In this document: positions 1-25,600 of the stretch, one piece after another
Layout: each line of letters opens with the position of its first letter
How positions within the stretch are numbered: position 1 is the first letter of the stretch
Notes under the pieces: model-generated
The model's input: the letters and a program-made list of their open reading frames with translations, nothing else
The model's database searches: none
What the model was told of the DNA's origin: nothing
Assembly: GCF_001640805.2 (NCBI RefSeq)
Contig: NC_066837.1
Coordinates: 26,188,857-26,252,856 of the forward strand
Length of the DNA: 64,000 bases
Source of the DNA: Lates calcarifer
Lineage: Eukaryota > Chordata > Actinopteri > Centropomidae
Direction: 5' to 3'
Position numbers and translations under genes: made by a program

Positions 1-11662
<11,662 letters not shown>

Positions 11663-11666
11663 TTAC

Positions 11667-12543
11667 CTGTCACATGAGAGAACATTAAAGGAATCAAAAA
11701 TACTGAATAACTGGCATTGTGTAATGTCATGAAATGTTTTGTGCTGTTTTGTGTTCTATGAGATATTTACAATCAGGATATAACATGTAATTTTAGGAAA
11801 CTGCAAATTGTAACGCTTGAGAGACACAGGCAGACACACACTCACACAGACATTAAGGCCTGGCAGTAGGACCTCTGGGTATCAGACATGGACTGGGGCC
11901 AACAGTGATGTCACCTGTGGCTTCACACAGCCTTACAGGCTCTCAGCCTGAATTATGAGCCAATTGCTTGCATTTTGCGTTCAAATATCAATAAACATCA
12001 ATATCACTAGTCCCTAATTTCCAATAATGATCATGTCTCTTTTAAATGGGTCCCCGTTGGGTTTGCTATGAGGTTGGTGGTTGTCATAAATGACTGTTGA
12101 CAGGCTCTGGTGGTTGGTGAGTTGGATGTAATGGACATGGGTTGCCTCTGGTGTCTGTGGGGTTTAGTCAGGCTAATGCATGGGCCCACAGTAGTGAGTC
12201 AGTGCCTCTCTGTGGAACCTTGCAATATTTCACATCATTCTATATCAGCTTACGTATGCTTACAATGGCCTACAGACTTCAGCAAATGTTAACCATGACG
12301 CCTTTGTGGATTTTCATTACCTGTCCACACTGACCATGATGTGATTAACCTCAAACATGATTACACTGTAAGAGTTGGTGGACTAATCCACAGTTCTTGC
12401 ATTCAAAAGTACAGTCAAAGCTGATATGTAGCTTCAGCAGTCTGAACACATAGCAATCTCTGCCGTCATTTCTTTTTTACAGGAGACAGTCTCCTCAATC
12501 CCTCTTAATATTAACTCAAAACTTTTAAAAAATGGAACCTATC
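11667..12543. other. frmpd1 upstream intron, unremarkable stretch
   Basis: Begins with the acceptor of coding exon 1. No exon, repeat or other feature recognised up to the dispersed element that starts near 12544. Confidence 0.6.
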
Positions 12544-13806
12544 CTTTGAAGGCGCAATATGTATGTTTTTGCTATCGCTACATAACCAACATTAGCATTA
12601 ACAGCTGTTTACTTCAGCCAGTGACTCACTATTACAAAGTCTTAGACCAGAGACCATTTCACAGTTTTCCATAAGTTTGGTGTTGAGAATTTTATGGGCG
12701 GGTCTGAAATAGTGGCTCGTTGATGCACTGGAGCCACCACTCAGCATAACCCTGCCCTGAAAACGTTATAAACAGCAGCCCTGCATTAGCCTCAGTGCTT
12801 CTCAGCAGCTCAGTCATCGCTTTATTTAAATTTTCAAAGGCAGTAAGAGAAGGTAGATTAATTTAGTGAAGAGCGATAATGATGGAGAGCTGAGGAACAC
12901 CACCAACAGCCGTCTCTGCAGTGACCGTTTCACTCCGGTTAGTTTAACAAACTGTCATCGGAGACAATGGAAATTCACTGATAATCCATTGTCACTTTTG
13001 AACAGGGCAGAGCCGACCGTCTCCCTCCCCAGCCTTCACCCTCCTGTCCTGCCGACATTGCTCACTGTGTATGTGTGTGTGTGTCCTGAAGATGAGGGAT
13101 CAAACTGGTTAGAGTAAGGCTGTAACACACTTTTTACCATAATAATACACTTGTTATTACGCAGTTAGTTTATTATTAGTGTGACAGGATTATACTTGAT
13201 TTTCCTTTATTAATAAAGATCAGTAATATAACTGTATAAACAGTACAACTTGTTTCTTGAGTCCTTGAAGACAGATCAACAAAAATGTATTTTCTACACA
13301 TTTCAAATCAATAAGAAATTGTCCTCAGGTTCTGAACTTGACTCTGGCTCTGGTGGCTCAAACATGTATGGCTGTACAACTCCAAGGCGGCTAGTATCCA
13401 TTTTTCAGGTCGTGGTGCTAGCAGGGTGCTAAAAGGATGCGAACTGTCACTGTGATGCAGCATTAGAGCGGGCGTGGTTTCAGCACCTTCAGTGGACACA
13501 CCCCCAGCCTCTCAGGGCAGAGACAGCTCCTCATTTTGTCATGATTTTGAAACCTAATTTTATATATTTTAACCATTCAAATTTTGCTCAGTGGTTATTA
13601 GCACATTTTTCTGTGCTGTGACTAACTCAGAATAGCATTACTATCACTGCTTTAAACAGACTGTAACTACCAAACAAACAAATATCCAATAAAATGTGTA
13701 TTTCATGATAAGGAAGCTAAGGAGCGCACACACAAAAAGTTGTTTTCTCTTTATAGTGAGTGATGAGTGCATCACTTACCAAAAATTGGCAACTTGCAGC
13801 TTTATG
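12544..13806 (+). mobile_element. Non-autonomous dispersed repeat, about 1.26 kb
   Basis: Starts CTTTGAAGGCGCAATATG and ends, as reverse complement, AAAGCTGCAAGTTGCCAA, which are imperfectly matching inverted ends. The interior carries stretches I recognise as recurring in teleost genomes (AACATTAGCATTAACAGCTG near the left end; GAGCGGGCGTGGTTTCAGCA near 13466). No transposase frame is visible. The left end is shared with elements at 26925-27145 and 50946-51128. Superfamily not assigned. Confidence 0.6.
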
Positions 13807-16261
13807 AGCAAACTAGCATAGGCATATCAGGGTCTAAACATTAGCATGCAATACTAGAATACTAGAAAGCATCTGCTCTAAAAAAGACAGTCTCAGTCTC
13901 GCACTTTCTCTCTCTCACATGCACACATGGTCAGACAAAGACTTGGTCATTACCTGTTACCCGATACCCCTTTCACATCATCAAAGACTGAATCTACTAG
14001 ACTGTGGCTGGGAAAGAGATACTCTGATAGTGAGCATTCATGTAGAATCACCTCACTATGAATGACAGATGGAAAGGAAAGGGAGTGAATGAGCGAGTGA
14101 ACGAATGAATGAATGACTCATTGATTTTAGTAGTTAATAAATCACATAGTGGGCAAAAGGGGTGAATGGATAAGTTATTATGGAAAAACAGATGGATGCT
14201 ATTAGATCATTGAAAAATGAATGAATGAATACAAGGAAGAAAATATGAATGGAGCTCCCAAACCACAAGCAGTGGAGTTGTTGTTGGAAAAAGCTTTGTT
14301 AAAAAGGGTAATAAGAGGAAGATGGATGCATCCATGAACACTTCCCTGATGGAGGGAATGAATGAGTGAATGATCTAAGGCAGCCTGCTGTGTCCCTCAG
14401 TGAGCAGCTGCAGGAAGGAATCTCCCCCAGAAGGACGCTGCTGCTGATGGACATTAGCACCATCCATTAGAGAAAACAAGAGGGTGGGGAGGGGAAAGAG
14501 AGCAAGGGAGGGGAGAGGAGAGGGAGAGTTAGATGTCTAAATAAACAAAAGAGAAAAAGAAAAGAAAGGTGTGGGTGTACAGTACATCATCAGATACAGT
14601 ATGATGTGACTAGCACAGGAAACTGAATGAGAGGAGGACAGAAACAGTGTGATAGCAGGTGAGGAAGGAGGAGGACTTAGTGATGAAAGTGGTGAGTGAC
14701 ACAGCCAGACAGCAATGTCTCCTGGGGAATCTTGAGTCATAAGCACATTATCCATCCATCTGTCTGTGAATACCCCTCTCCTGCTTCTGCTCACTTCCTT
14801 TTCATCCTATCTGCCCCTCACTTCTCCCTCTTCCATATCTCACTCTTCCTGTTTGCTTTGCTCGCACTATCTCACTTCTCACATTACTGAGACACAATGC
14901 AGAAGTGTACTCAGGTTTGTTAGGGTCAGAATAATCCAACTAGCTCACCAACATGGTGACCTCATGGGTGAAATGGATACATACACAAATATAAAGAAAC
15001 ATAATGGCCCCAAAGCTCTGAAATTGTCAATTTCCAGAAGATTAACTTCCTTCTAAAAGTGGATAATCAGGGATAGATTATGGGCAAATGGCTGTGTATT
15101 TCAAATGTCAAATACTGGGACAAAGCCCTCATACACGGCCAATCCCTTCTAATCCCATAAACATGTTTTCCTTCCTAAGTGGCTTTGATTGACTATACTG
15201 ATGAAGTACAAGCCCAGCAGTCTGATCAAATCCACTGTGGTACAACAGTGTTGAGACAGCATAGCAATTCCCGTTCTGCAACCACAGTGTTCGAGGCAAG
15301 AGATCAGGGCAGGAAATGTTGCCAGATTTCTTTTTAAGGGTGTAACATTAGATGATGCTGGGAATATCATACTGTACTTCCTTCTCACTTCAAGCACAAG
15401 ACACACTGCATTTCTCAACCTTACACTATATAAATATTCTTACATCATGCATCCATTGCTGACTCTTGCAATCCTTACCACTGGTTTCTCATAATGTAAA
15501 GATGGATGTATTTTCTCTTTCCTCTGTACTTATTGTTATCCCTTTATGAGAGATTGAGAAATTTATGAGCCATAAAACAGAATTTGGTGGGTAGAGGGTT
15601 TGTTACTGGTGCTTTCACCCCCTGTAGTTGTAGGTGGGTGTACCTCACCCACCACACTAAACAACATGACACACTGTTGCCCTTCTTATTACTTTAGTGT
15701 TCACACAGACTTATTACAAGCAAAGTCACAAAGTTACAGTTGCAGATTTACTGTACCTTATGCATTTATTTTTTCTTCTCCGACTGCGACTGGACCTCAA
15801 ATTTGATGATTAATTTTGATAACTAACAGCTTGAAACCAGGCAGAGACAAGACAAGGTCGAGGATGGTTACTTAGTAAAAACAGAGTTTTCTGCCACTGA
15901 TGGCAAAAATGCTGATAATTTGGTCTGACTTTTGAACGTTTGGGTTCGACGTCTATCCATCTATGACTATGATTTACACTTAACAGCGAGTTGTCAACCT
16001 GTCTCCTTCCGCTCCTGTGTGTGGACGCGATTGCAGAGACTCATGTGAAACAGGAAGTAGGGAGAAAAACGCAAACGCAAACAGGTGGTGTCGGGCATTT
16101 TTTTCCAACCAAGTTTAGATGATGCCACGCCCACTTTTGACATGACAAAAGCCCCAAAGTCTGCAGTCCCATGGAAACTATATTCTCGCAGGCCCAGCAA
16201 AGTATAACAACTACAGTGGCTTGGACAACAGGAAAACTCAATCTTCATCAAATATTAGATT
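13807..16261. other. Non-coding stretch upstream of frmpd1
   Basis: Contains (GAAT)n-type tandem repeats (about 14090-14235), purine-rich DNA (14465-14570) and pyrimidine-rich DNA (14760-14870). The block at 15830-16250 is GC-richer with several CpG and may be repeat-derived. No exon recognised. Confidence 0.5.
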
Positions 16262-16380
16262 GCAATAACCATTAGGGTTGAATGATTTTGGGAAATATCT
16301 AATTCCAATTTTCTTGACAGATATTACAATTGCAATTTGATTTGAGATATAATTTTTGAAAGTCAAGCTTCAGCTCAGCA
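16262..16380. repeat. Fragment of a teleost dispersed repeat
   Basis: Reads TAGGGTTGAATGATTTTGGG, then GACAGATATTACAATTGCAA. It resembles the recurrent fish repeat with AGGGCTGGGCGATTTTGG and GATATTACGATTGCGATTTG. Family name not assigned. It abuts the Tc1-like element. Confidence 0.4.
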
Positions 16381-16391
16381 TTCACTGTATA

Positions 16392-16868
16392 CAGTTGTGA
16401 AAAAAGTACACCCTGTTTGAATTCTATGTTTTTACATATCAGGACATGATACAAAATCATATAGTCCTTAGCAGACATGACATTAAACCATATCATTATC
16501 TATTTAACAAAAACTAGGCCAAAATGCAGAAGCAGTGTGTGAAAAATTAAGTACATCCTTACTGCTTTCATAGGAATTAAGAGGGTAAGTAGCAGCCAAG
16601 TGCTGCTGATCAAATGCCTTTGATTGACTGATCATCAGCAAGTGTGAGCACCTCTATAAGAGCAGAAGTTCTGGCAGTTTGCTGGTGTGGAGCATTCAGA
16701 TGTATGTTAACACAATGCCAAAGAGGAAAGACATGAGCAATGATCTCAGAGAAGCAACTGTTTTTCACTGATTTTCAGAACATTTCCAGACAATCTGAAG
16801 TCCATCATTCTACAGTGAAAGAGATTATTCACAAGTGGAAAACATTCAAGACAGTTGCCAGTGTTCGC
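16392..16868 (+). mobile_element. Truncated Tc1/mariner-like transposon
   Basis: The left terminal repeat begins CAGTTGTGAAAAAAGTACAC directly after a TA dinucleotide (16390-16391), as expected for Tc1/mariner insertion. A transposase-like start ATG lies at 16715 (MPKRKDMSNDLREA). The frame is broken by a stop after 18 codons, and similarity resumes downstream as HHSTVKEIIHKWKTFKTVA (DNA-binding region). The catalytic part and right terminal repeat are absent; similarity ends near 16868. Confidence 0.8.
16715..16868 (+). pseudogene. Tc1-like transposase N-terminus, broken
   Basis: Only the N-terminal helix-turn-helix portion remains, with an early stop at codon 19 and a deletion or frameshift before the STVKEIIHKWKTFKTVA segment. 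The DDE catalytic domain is missing, so it cannot encode an active transposase. Confidence 0.75.
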
Positions 16869-19800
16869 TAGCTAGCATGCTAACTAACAAATTCTGTCTC
16901 ATCTGATTAAGAGTAAATTCACTGAATTTAGTGCCCCATGCGCTTGTTTTCCAAGCTACTGCAGCTGTCATACTTTGTGGGACCTGCATGAGTGTGATTT
17001 CCATGTGAATGCAGCCATTGAGGTTTCTGATGTTTTGTCGAGGCTTTCATCACAATTATTTAAACTGGGTTGAAAAAAATGATAGATGCTGATAGGTCCC
17101 ACAATCCACCTTTGGCTTGTGTAAATTAAAAGTAGTTCCGCTTTGGAATTCATGTCTGAGTCCATTTGTCTGCACCAGAGTTTGAATTACATCCAAAAGT
17201 AACAAAATGTACCAGAGGTCTGCACAAAGCAAGCTATGCCCCAAAGTAATGCTTCTGTCCAACACTCTGCTAGTGTTCCACAACTACACAGTTAAGCTGT
17301 GTATTAGTTAGTTAGTTAGTTAGTTAGTGTGTTACTCTGAGAATGTTAAAACTGAAAATCTGCTTCAGTGGATTTCAAAGGACGAGCCTGACACTTGGGG
17401 AAATGCACTTTGTTTGTCCTTTTGCCAGAAGCTGCTGGTACAGAGACAGGTACAGGACGTGTTTATCTCAGTCAAAAGCAGAAGTAAAAAAAGTAAAGAG
17501 CTGCTGTTGTGTGTTGTGTGTGTGTGTGGACAACAAAAACTGTTACATTCTATATATTTTATAATTTTGTGCCATAATTATAAAATATGTGTAGAAGCAA
17601 ACCTTACAGACCTTCAATACAGTGGTTTGCAACCTGGCAATATCTGCATGTGAACCTCCACCACATGTTTAGTTCAGTTTTTAAAGCCTAAAATTATTCA
17701 GAAAGACAGTGAATTATCCATTGATGCACAGGAACAAAGGCACATTTTTGTGTTGTAGAAATCCACACCTGTCAGTTATCTTGTCAAGAAGTTAAACAAG
17801 TTAAACAAGCGGAGGTACATCTTGACAAAATTAATTTAATCATTGGCTCAACACTACAGCATGTGCTACCAGGTACTTGCACTACCCAGTGACCTACAAA
17901 TATTTATTTCAGTTAATTTAATTTCTTAATTAAATTAAATGATACAATGTAAACACAATGTGAAAGTGGTACAGAGATGGGCTCGCTCCTTTTCTCTGCT
18001 TCCAGTATTTGTAGGCTTGTTAGAGATTAAATTCATATTTTTTCATATCGTTTATCTTATGATGAGACTACAAACTGTACTAACTGTAATTCCCTGTACT
18101 CATGTAACCAGACACCAACATATGCCCTGTGCATATTGTTCTCTCAGTTTCAGTTGTAAAGTAAATGTTATCAAAAAATCTTTTCCTTCTGATCCTTCCT
18201 TTGATTTCATTCAGATTGCCATCTGTTGTCTGTTGTCTTTTTACGTGAATGTTTTGCTGCTATCCCTTTATTCACCATGCAATCCCCAGCTTGTGTCCCT
18301 CTCCCTCGCTGTCTATTAGATTACTGTTTAGCTGTGGAATCAGATTTCTCACATTTGTTTGTTTCTCTGTGCCTCTAACACAACTGCAAAGAGAATTATA
18401 CATCTCGAATTTCTTACTATGCCATGCTAAATTGTCTTTCGTTTCCAACATAATCCATAATTCATTTTGTAATGACAGTCTAAAATTTGTATGTATTTCA
18501 AAAAATACTTTAGATATGAACATCTTTCATGGTTCCATGTTGATGGCTGTATTATTCTGTCCACACCCACACAGCTGGGACAGCTCGACAGTACTGCCAA
18601 GGGCACATTAAGTCACGTTTGAAGTTACTGGCATACTGAACAAATTCTATCACAATGATTCACACCATAACTACATCTGTTATAAACAATATCTTAATAT
18701 GACACATAAGAAGAACAATATAATTGTGTTTTGAAGGATTTGTTTGGTTCATTATTTTACATGTCTGATGGTACAGTGAATGTGAATACATCAGTTTTAC
18801 TAAGACCATGGATGCCCTTTACCCATAATTTTTCCTTTTTAATTGTGGTGTGCTGCAGGACTGTCAGTAACACTTCCTTTTCTGCACCCACTTTCTGCAG
18901 GGTGAGTTACCAAAATAATAAACAGGTGCAGTGTAGGTAGGTGTTTCTCCAATCAAACAGCTTCACTTGAAATATCTTGATGTCCTAGACATGATGTTAT
19001 GTCTAGGAAAAATGGTCACCAGTAACAGTTCTTCCATCTGAGATCAAGCTTAAATTCTGTGCTCCTCTTTATAATAACTCTGTGACCCACTGAAAATAAA
19101 ATACACAGTTATAGTATGTGTAAATTATTAGCACAGCTGGGCCATATCTTTTGTTAATCAATCCTCTACTCGATTCAAAACACTGGTAAACTTTAATTGG
19201 TAATCTAAATGCTGATTATGAAGCTAATGTCAGCCTAGGGTGCTGCTTGGCTTGCACTCCTACCATTAAGCTTGCGTGAATTTAACTGACTGAGCTATTT
19301 GGCTTTGCTTTTTCCAGTTAATAGAGTTTGCAAACTTGTCTTTTTACTCAACATTTTGATATTTATAATACAAAATGAATATTAATATAGTGATCATACC
19401 ACAGTTTCTTTATTTCAGTTGGCACACCTCTCTTATGAAACTGTTGCTTGAAACTCCATGTTGGATTTTCCATTTAATGCTGAGACACTTAATGCTGAGA
19501 CACACACACACACACACACACACAAGCTTACTAATGGGGCTGCAGCAGCACTTACAGATGATCCCTGACTGCCTGCACTTACGCACTCTCTTATACATTC
19601 ACTTGGTCATCTGCTTTCTCTTTGTCTATATTCTTCTCTGTATCTTTGCAGTTTCATACATGTACAGTCTTAGTAATGTATAGTGTAATTCATGCTAGTT
19701 TAGTGTAGCGTTTCCTAGCCTTACCTTTTCCCCAACAGTAAACTCCCTGACTCCCTGTTCACATTATATGTTTTTGCAATAATCGTGACTCTGACTCTGA

Positions 19801-19999
19801 GCTGTGCAGGTAATCCTGCCATTGCCAGCCATGTAAGCCACTGATATCACAAATCACATCACAGTTTAATGGAACTTTATGTAAGATATGTAAATTTAAC
19901 TTTACTACTAAGCTCTATCAGCCTCCAGGTAATCAGTTCATATTTATTTATTTCTGACAGAAATCTGAGGGTAAACATCATCAGCACCGCCTGACCCCT
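16869..19999. other. Non-coding AT-rich stretch
   Basis: Contains a (TTAG)n run (about 17304-17327), a small perfect hairpin at 18984-19007, a tandem 14-mer TTAATGCTGAGACA (about 19474-19502) followed by (CA)12 (19501-19524). No coding exon recognised. Confidence 0.5.
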
Positions 20000-22000
20000 T
20001 TTACTGGGGCATGTGCCCCAGTATAAATTAGCTGTGCCCCAGTATAAATGTCCACGATTCATTTTCAACAACAATAAATGTTTATCATTGCATCAATTCA
20101 GGTAATTACAGCATACTGACTGGAAAAGAATAGATGTATTTCTACTCAGACGTGTAGCAAGAGTGTTGCCTCCAAATAAAGCTACAGCCTATGTCACTGT
20201 GCTTGGGCAGCAGATGAACTACAACACACACACAGCTTCCCCATGTGTTGGTGCATGAGGTCTGGTAACGTGACACAACAACAGTCAGGTTTTATTTTAT
20301 TTTATTTTATTTTTTTATGAAAGCACATGACCTCACAGTAATTGAAACATTATCGCCTGACTTCTGTAGTGCATTTGTTATTATTTGGATCTAAGAATAT
20401 GCTTTTTCAGCCATAGTACATGTTGAGAATGTTCATGTATGTTAAAATAAATATGTTCATACAGTCATTAATATCTCTACATTATTACTTTTACTAGTAG
20501 TAGTTTTAGTATATACATCAGTGTGTGTATGTAAGTAAGTGGCTTATTTAATCATTACAGATTACCTGCTGAACAGTCAGTATGTTCGTGTTGTCATGGT
20601 GAACATGTTAGCATGCTGATGTTAGAGTTTAGCTTCAGGCAACACAGAGCTGCAACCATGGCTGCAAACACTCACTCTCACCATATTTAATTTCTTACAA
20701 CAGCCATTCAAAGCAGCTGAATCATGATTGTTTTAGCTTTTAGTTTATATTTAGGCTGGTCAAAGCGTGGTTAAGGTTAGATAAAGCCTGTGGTCATTGA
20801 AAAATAAAGGAAAAGCAATGCAATGACGGAAATAGGGATGTATAGGGATGTATAAAATATTTAACCAAAATTTCAACCAAAATCACAATTTGTATCCTAT
20901 CAGGTGGTTTGTAGCCTACAAAAGTGAGATGCAAGTTGAAGCCCCAGTCTCTGATATAAAAGCCCTGTGATTTGTACCGTGACTTAGTATAGAAACGTCA
21001 TTCATTCATCTGAACTTGACTTTTAAAGAGTGGCAGCCCAAAGGTACATCAAAATATTTCATAGGAGACAGGGTTTAGTACAGCATATGCTGAAACAAGC
21101 ATGACTCACAATTTGATACACAACTTTTGCATAATGCTCTGAATACACACACACACACACAGAGCACACACACTAACATACAGCACAGGCAAATGGGATT
21201 ACAGAGTGTGTCTGCAGGCTGTGACAGTTTGTGCGTCACTACCTCTGAGCCAGATTAGACTGAGCTTCACCTCAACCTTACAGGTCTGTTGAGGTTAACA
21301 GACTGAGACTGGCTATATCTATAACTCACACACAGGTTTACTACTCACTTACACTTTCACTGTCTGACCTCTAATCTTGTCAACTTTCCATTTGTGTATG
21401 CATACAAACAAAATCTGTTTCACATTTGTATTTAGCGATTCAGAAAGACAGAAAGACACACTCACCTACTCTCTGCCCTGTGTATCAGGGCTCCATGAAG
21501 GCACCAATTACAGCCCCGCTCTTCTCTCCGTCTGTCCATTGCTCTGCTGAAGAGGACCAGGGTGACTTGTCTTCATCTCCTGATGGCAGGGATACAACGT
21601 CAGAATTAAGAGTTAGGCTTGCTGTAGTCTTAATCACAGTCACAGTCATTTCACACAACTGAGGAAAGGCTGTCAGATAGATCTATGGAGACATACACAA
21701 GCAGAAAGATGTTGATGTGTGCTGTAGATAGACAGACACAGACACATGAGTGCAGGTGCAGAAGTATTGTTATCTATTATGTGACTGTTCATGCACTACA
21801 CACGATTTTCATCTGAAAGGAAGGGAAAGCTATGATGAAGGGTGTGAACAGTGTGTGTGTGTGTGTGGGAGGGGCTTTCCTCTTCATTCACATGCACAAA
21901 TCAGACAACTCTGTAATCATCACAGAGAGGGAGAAACAGAGTGTGAGGAGCAGTACAGAGGGACTATCCCATCAGAGAGTTTGATAGGCAGACACAGACG
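20000..22000. other. Non-coding stretch with minor repeats
   Basis: Contains TGCCCCAGTATAAAT twice in tandem (about 20013-20049), a (TTTTA)n run (20290-20313), GGGATGTATA twice (about 20834-20855) and (CA)9 (21142-21161). No exon recognised. Confidence 0.5.
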
Positions 22001-22079
22001 ACGACAGAGAGGAGGTTCGTAAAAGAAGTATGGAGTGGGAAATGACAGGAGGGAGGAAAAAAAAACTGTGATGTGAGTC

Positions 22080-22600
22080 GAGGGATGAGAGGATGAAGAC
22101 AGACAGACAGACGAGGCGAAGAAGACAACAGGGCTCCATCGCAGCAGGATGGGCCTGCCCGGGCTGCCTGGGTTGCTTGTGCTGTTTGTGGAGTCCCACT
22201 TGCCCCTGCACTGCTCCAAACACCATCCATATTTAATGAGGCCCTTACAAAGCCCTGGGAAAAGAGATGCTGGGAACTCTTCTGTCCCCCATCCCTCCCT
22301 CCCACCTCTGCATTCCCACCATTCAAATTCTCACCCCTTAGTACTTTTCTCTTTCATAATTCTCCCTCCTCTCGCTGCTTCCGGTTTTCTTTCTGAGCTC
22401 CTCTGAATCTGTCTCTTTTCATCATTCTTTAGTTATTTTTAAAGACTGATTGTTTCCTCCAGCTCCTCTGTGACTCCAGCGCCTCCCTGAGGTGCGACGG
22501 GGTGTTAAGCAAGCACACAACGCTAAACTATTAGCTCGGCATGAGGCTGCAAGTGGAGTATTTGCTTAATTTTAAGAGCACGACTGCTTTTTTAAAAAAA
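22080..22600. other. GC-rich, unique-looking patch upstream of frmpd1
   Basis: Stands out from AT-rich surroundings, with CpG-containing sequence at 22110-22170 and 22475-22545. On the plus strand an ATG at 22149 opens an 85-codon frame whose first residues, MGLPGLPGLLVLFV, look like a signal peptide. No convincing donor or homologue supports it. Could be a promoter, an untranslated exon or a conserved enhancer. Confidence 0.25.
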
Positions 22601-25600
22601 ACAGAGAGGAAGTTGGGCAGAATCAGCTGTGTTCTCTCAGCCACAAAGAAACAGCCTGTGCTGCCGTTCTCTCTTTTCTCTCTTGTACTCACTCGCATTC
22701 CAAAACAAATTGAGGCACATGCCCTTTGTGATTGTGTCTATGTGTCTATGTGCAACGATGTGTTTGATTTTATGAGTGTATGTATGTTATGTGAGTGAGG
22801 GGATGAAGTTTGTGTGTGTGTGTGCATGTGTGTGTGCGTGTTAGTCAGAGTGCTGCGTGCATCAATAATGTATCTAGATAATGCAGCCGCTTCACTCTAC
22901 CAACAACTAACAGGCATACCGACGCACAGAGAGAGAGACAGAGAATGAGGGGGAAAGAGGAGGAGAGACATAGAGAGTGGGAAAGAGAGAGAGAGAAACA
23001 CATGAGATAGCAAAGAGAGGAAAGATGAGAAAGGGAAATGTGAGCGCTACAAAAAGGGAGCAAGAAAACGGTGAGGGTATGATGGGCAGGGAAACCTACA
23101 GAACACATGCCGTTGTCATTGTATAAGGATGATGTGTTGTATAATGTTGCATTATGTGGAAATATAACTACATTCTGTTATTTTAAAAATCTGGGAACTT
23201 ATCTTTCATGTAAACTGAGTATTAGATTTAAACAAATCAATAATAAAACAATACAGGTGAAAATCAGACTTATAAAATATTGTTTGCAGTGTAAAGCACT
23301 TTTTGGCAAAAAAAAAAAATGACTCACACTTTTATTTTTGGGGGTGAAAAGGGCCTCTGTACCACTATCCAGCTTAAAAAAAAGGCAAGTTGCAAATACT
23401 TAATGTTAGTTTATAACTAATTGCTCTAATTAACAGGAGATGCAAACTGTGTAACTTTGTAACATATCTGGCAGCTAAATCTGAAAGCTGACATTCACAC
23501 CAGCAAATATTTTTAGTTTGGTGTTAATATGCTGATGACTAGTTACATACACGAAAACCTCCTCATTAATTTTTCCTCCATCTTTTAAGCACACCACTTG
23601 GATCAAGGTTTTTAAAAAACTGAACGTTGCAGTGCAGCTCTGGTCATACATCATCACAACACACAAAAACTGTCCTCCTGAAAAAAAAACAAGGTTACAG
23701 ATCATCTGTACAGGCACCTTATTACAACCCAGAGTTGTGTTGGGACCTGTAGCAGCCATTGTAATTAGGATCAGTGCAAAGGACGAAGTCAGGAGACTTT
23801 GTATAAAGAGCGACAAAGTCTGTGTTAGGAGGAGGTTGAGGTATGTGGATACAACCTTATTTAGTTCTATATTGTTTAAAACCAGTGGTCATTGATGTTA
23901 TAATAGTCATTAATGACAACGAGTACTTATTTAGAAGTATTTACTTTAAGCCATTATGTTTTCCTAAACCTAACCAACTAGTTTTGTGCCTAAACCTACA
24001 CAAACAGTATCCATTACATAAGCATAACTGTGTGTTTATTATTGTAACCATGACAACAAAGTTCCAGTACACCTGCTGCTGTAGGTGAGCTATTGCAGGA
24101 GATGCTCCTATGGGGCATACTAGAGCAGAGGGACAAATATGGTTGCTCAGTGGTTTCATGGGTGATTTCATCATCATTACCCTCTTTTCTTCTTTCTTCT
24201 CCTCTTTCTATTACAGATACATACTCTCTTTGTTGCAAGGATGTCTTACTGTAAACACCTGCAATTAGTGTTTTTAGAGCAGGAGACACAAACTACCCAG
24301 GATGCTTGGGGACATGAAAGGGACAAAAAGTGTTCTGTTCCTCTGAAATGAATCATGACAGTGATTTTTACTGTGGCTGATCAGACTTCTAGTCAGGAAA
24401 GTTGGGTGGAACTATGCTGGGATTTACGTGATGCCACTAAAGTTTGTATATACAAATAAGAATATTACTAACTATAGCTATAGCTAGCTATAGTTTGTCA
24501 GCACAGTCAGTAATGTAGCAGACTTCTCATTCAGCTCAACAAATGATGTCATGTTACATTATTAGCTGGTTGGGGAGATGAATTACTGGAAATTAAATAA
24601 ACAATGTCCCCATCTTTTACTCTCCTGGATTTTTCCCCTCATAATTCCCATCTGAAAACAAACCTTTACCAATAATGTCAATATTACTCAACAAAGAAAC
24701 ATGGAGGTCTCCTGACGAATAATACCAAAGATTATGTTATGATGTCATCATGTTTGGTATGTATGGAATATTACAGTGCCCACAAGCCTTATCAGCTGCT
24801 GTTCAGAAGGAGATACCAGAAGAGTCACAAACTAAGACTTCCAAGAATTATGTAAAAACACAGTATAACGTGATTGGCTGAAACACTCCAGTTGGGGGAC
24901 ACATTTTATGGCTTGGGTTTCTATCGAGGTTGCCATGTCTGCCTAGTTTAAGAGAATATAGGACTTCTTATCTAGACACCCTTTAGAAAATAAAGTTAGC
25001 AGCAATCTGTGCTGTTTTTTTTTCTTTTTTTGTGTTCTGTTGCTGTGTGAGTAATAGCCAGTACCCAGATACATCACAGATGAAACTGTCAGTCATCTAC
25101 TTTAATTGCACCCTTTCTTTTTTCTCAGATTTATGTTGATGAAGTTTTTCTTGTTTTAAATCTCTTAAAACCACCTTCTGCTGCTGCCAGAAACATAGAT
25201 CACATCAACTCCCTGAGCACCATTTTCTTCCTGGGAAAAACAGCAAATGTAAAATCTGTGATGAAACTGTCAATGTCATGGATTTTTTATAAATAAATGA
25301 TAATTCATTCCATAAACCTTTGAAATACACATCATGGTCAGATTAATAACATCAGCCGTCTTTTACACTGCATGCATTTGTTAACTCCTCTGAAGGCAGC
25401 AGAGTAGAGCCACAATCCAATTAGCAGCTCACATCACAGTCAGACACAGACATACAAGCCTGTACACACACACAAACAAACAAACAATCCCTGTAACCTA
25501 ATGGCCTTTTCAGGTAAATGCCTATCATTTAACTGACACCGACAGTAGGTGGCTGTGTGACAGAGTGTATGTATGTGTGATTGTGCATCTCTTAAGTCGC

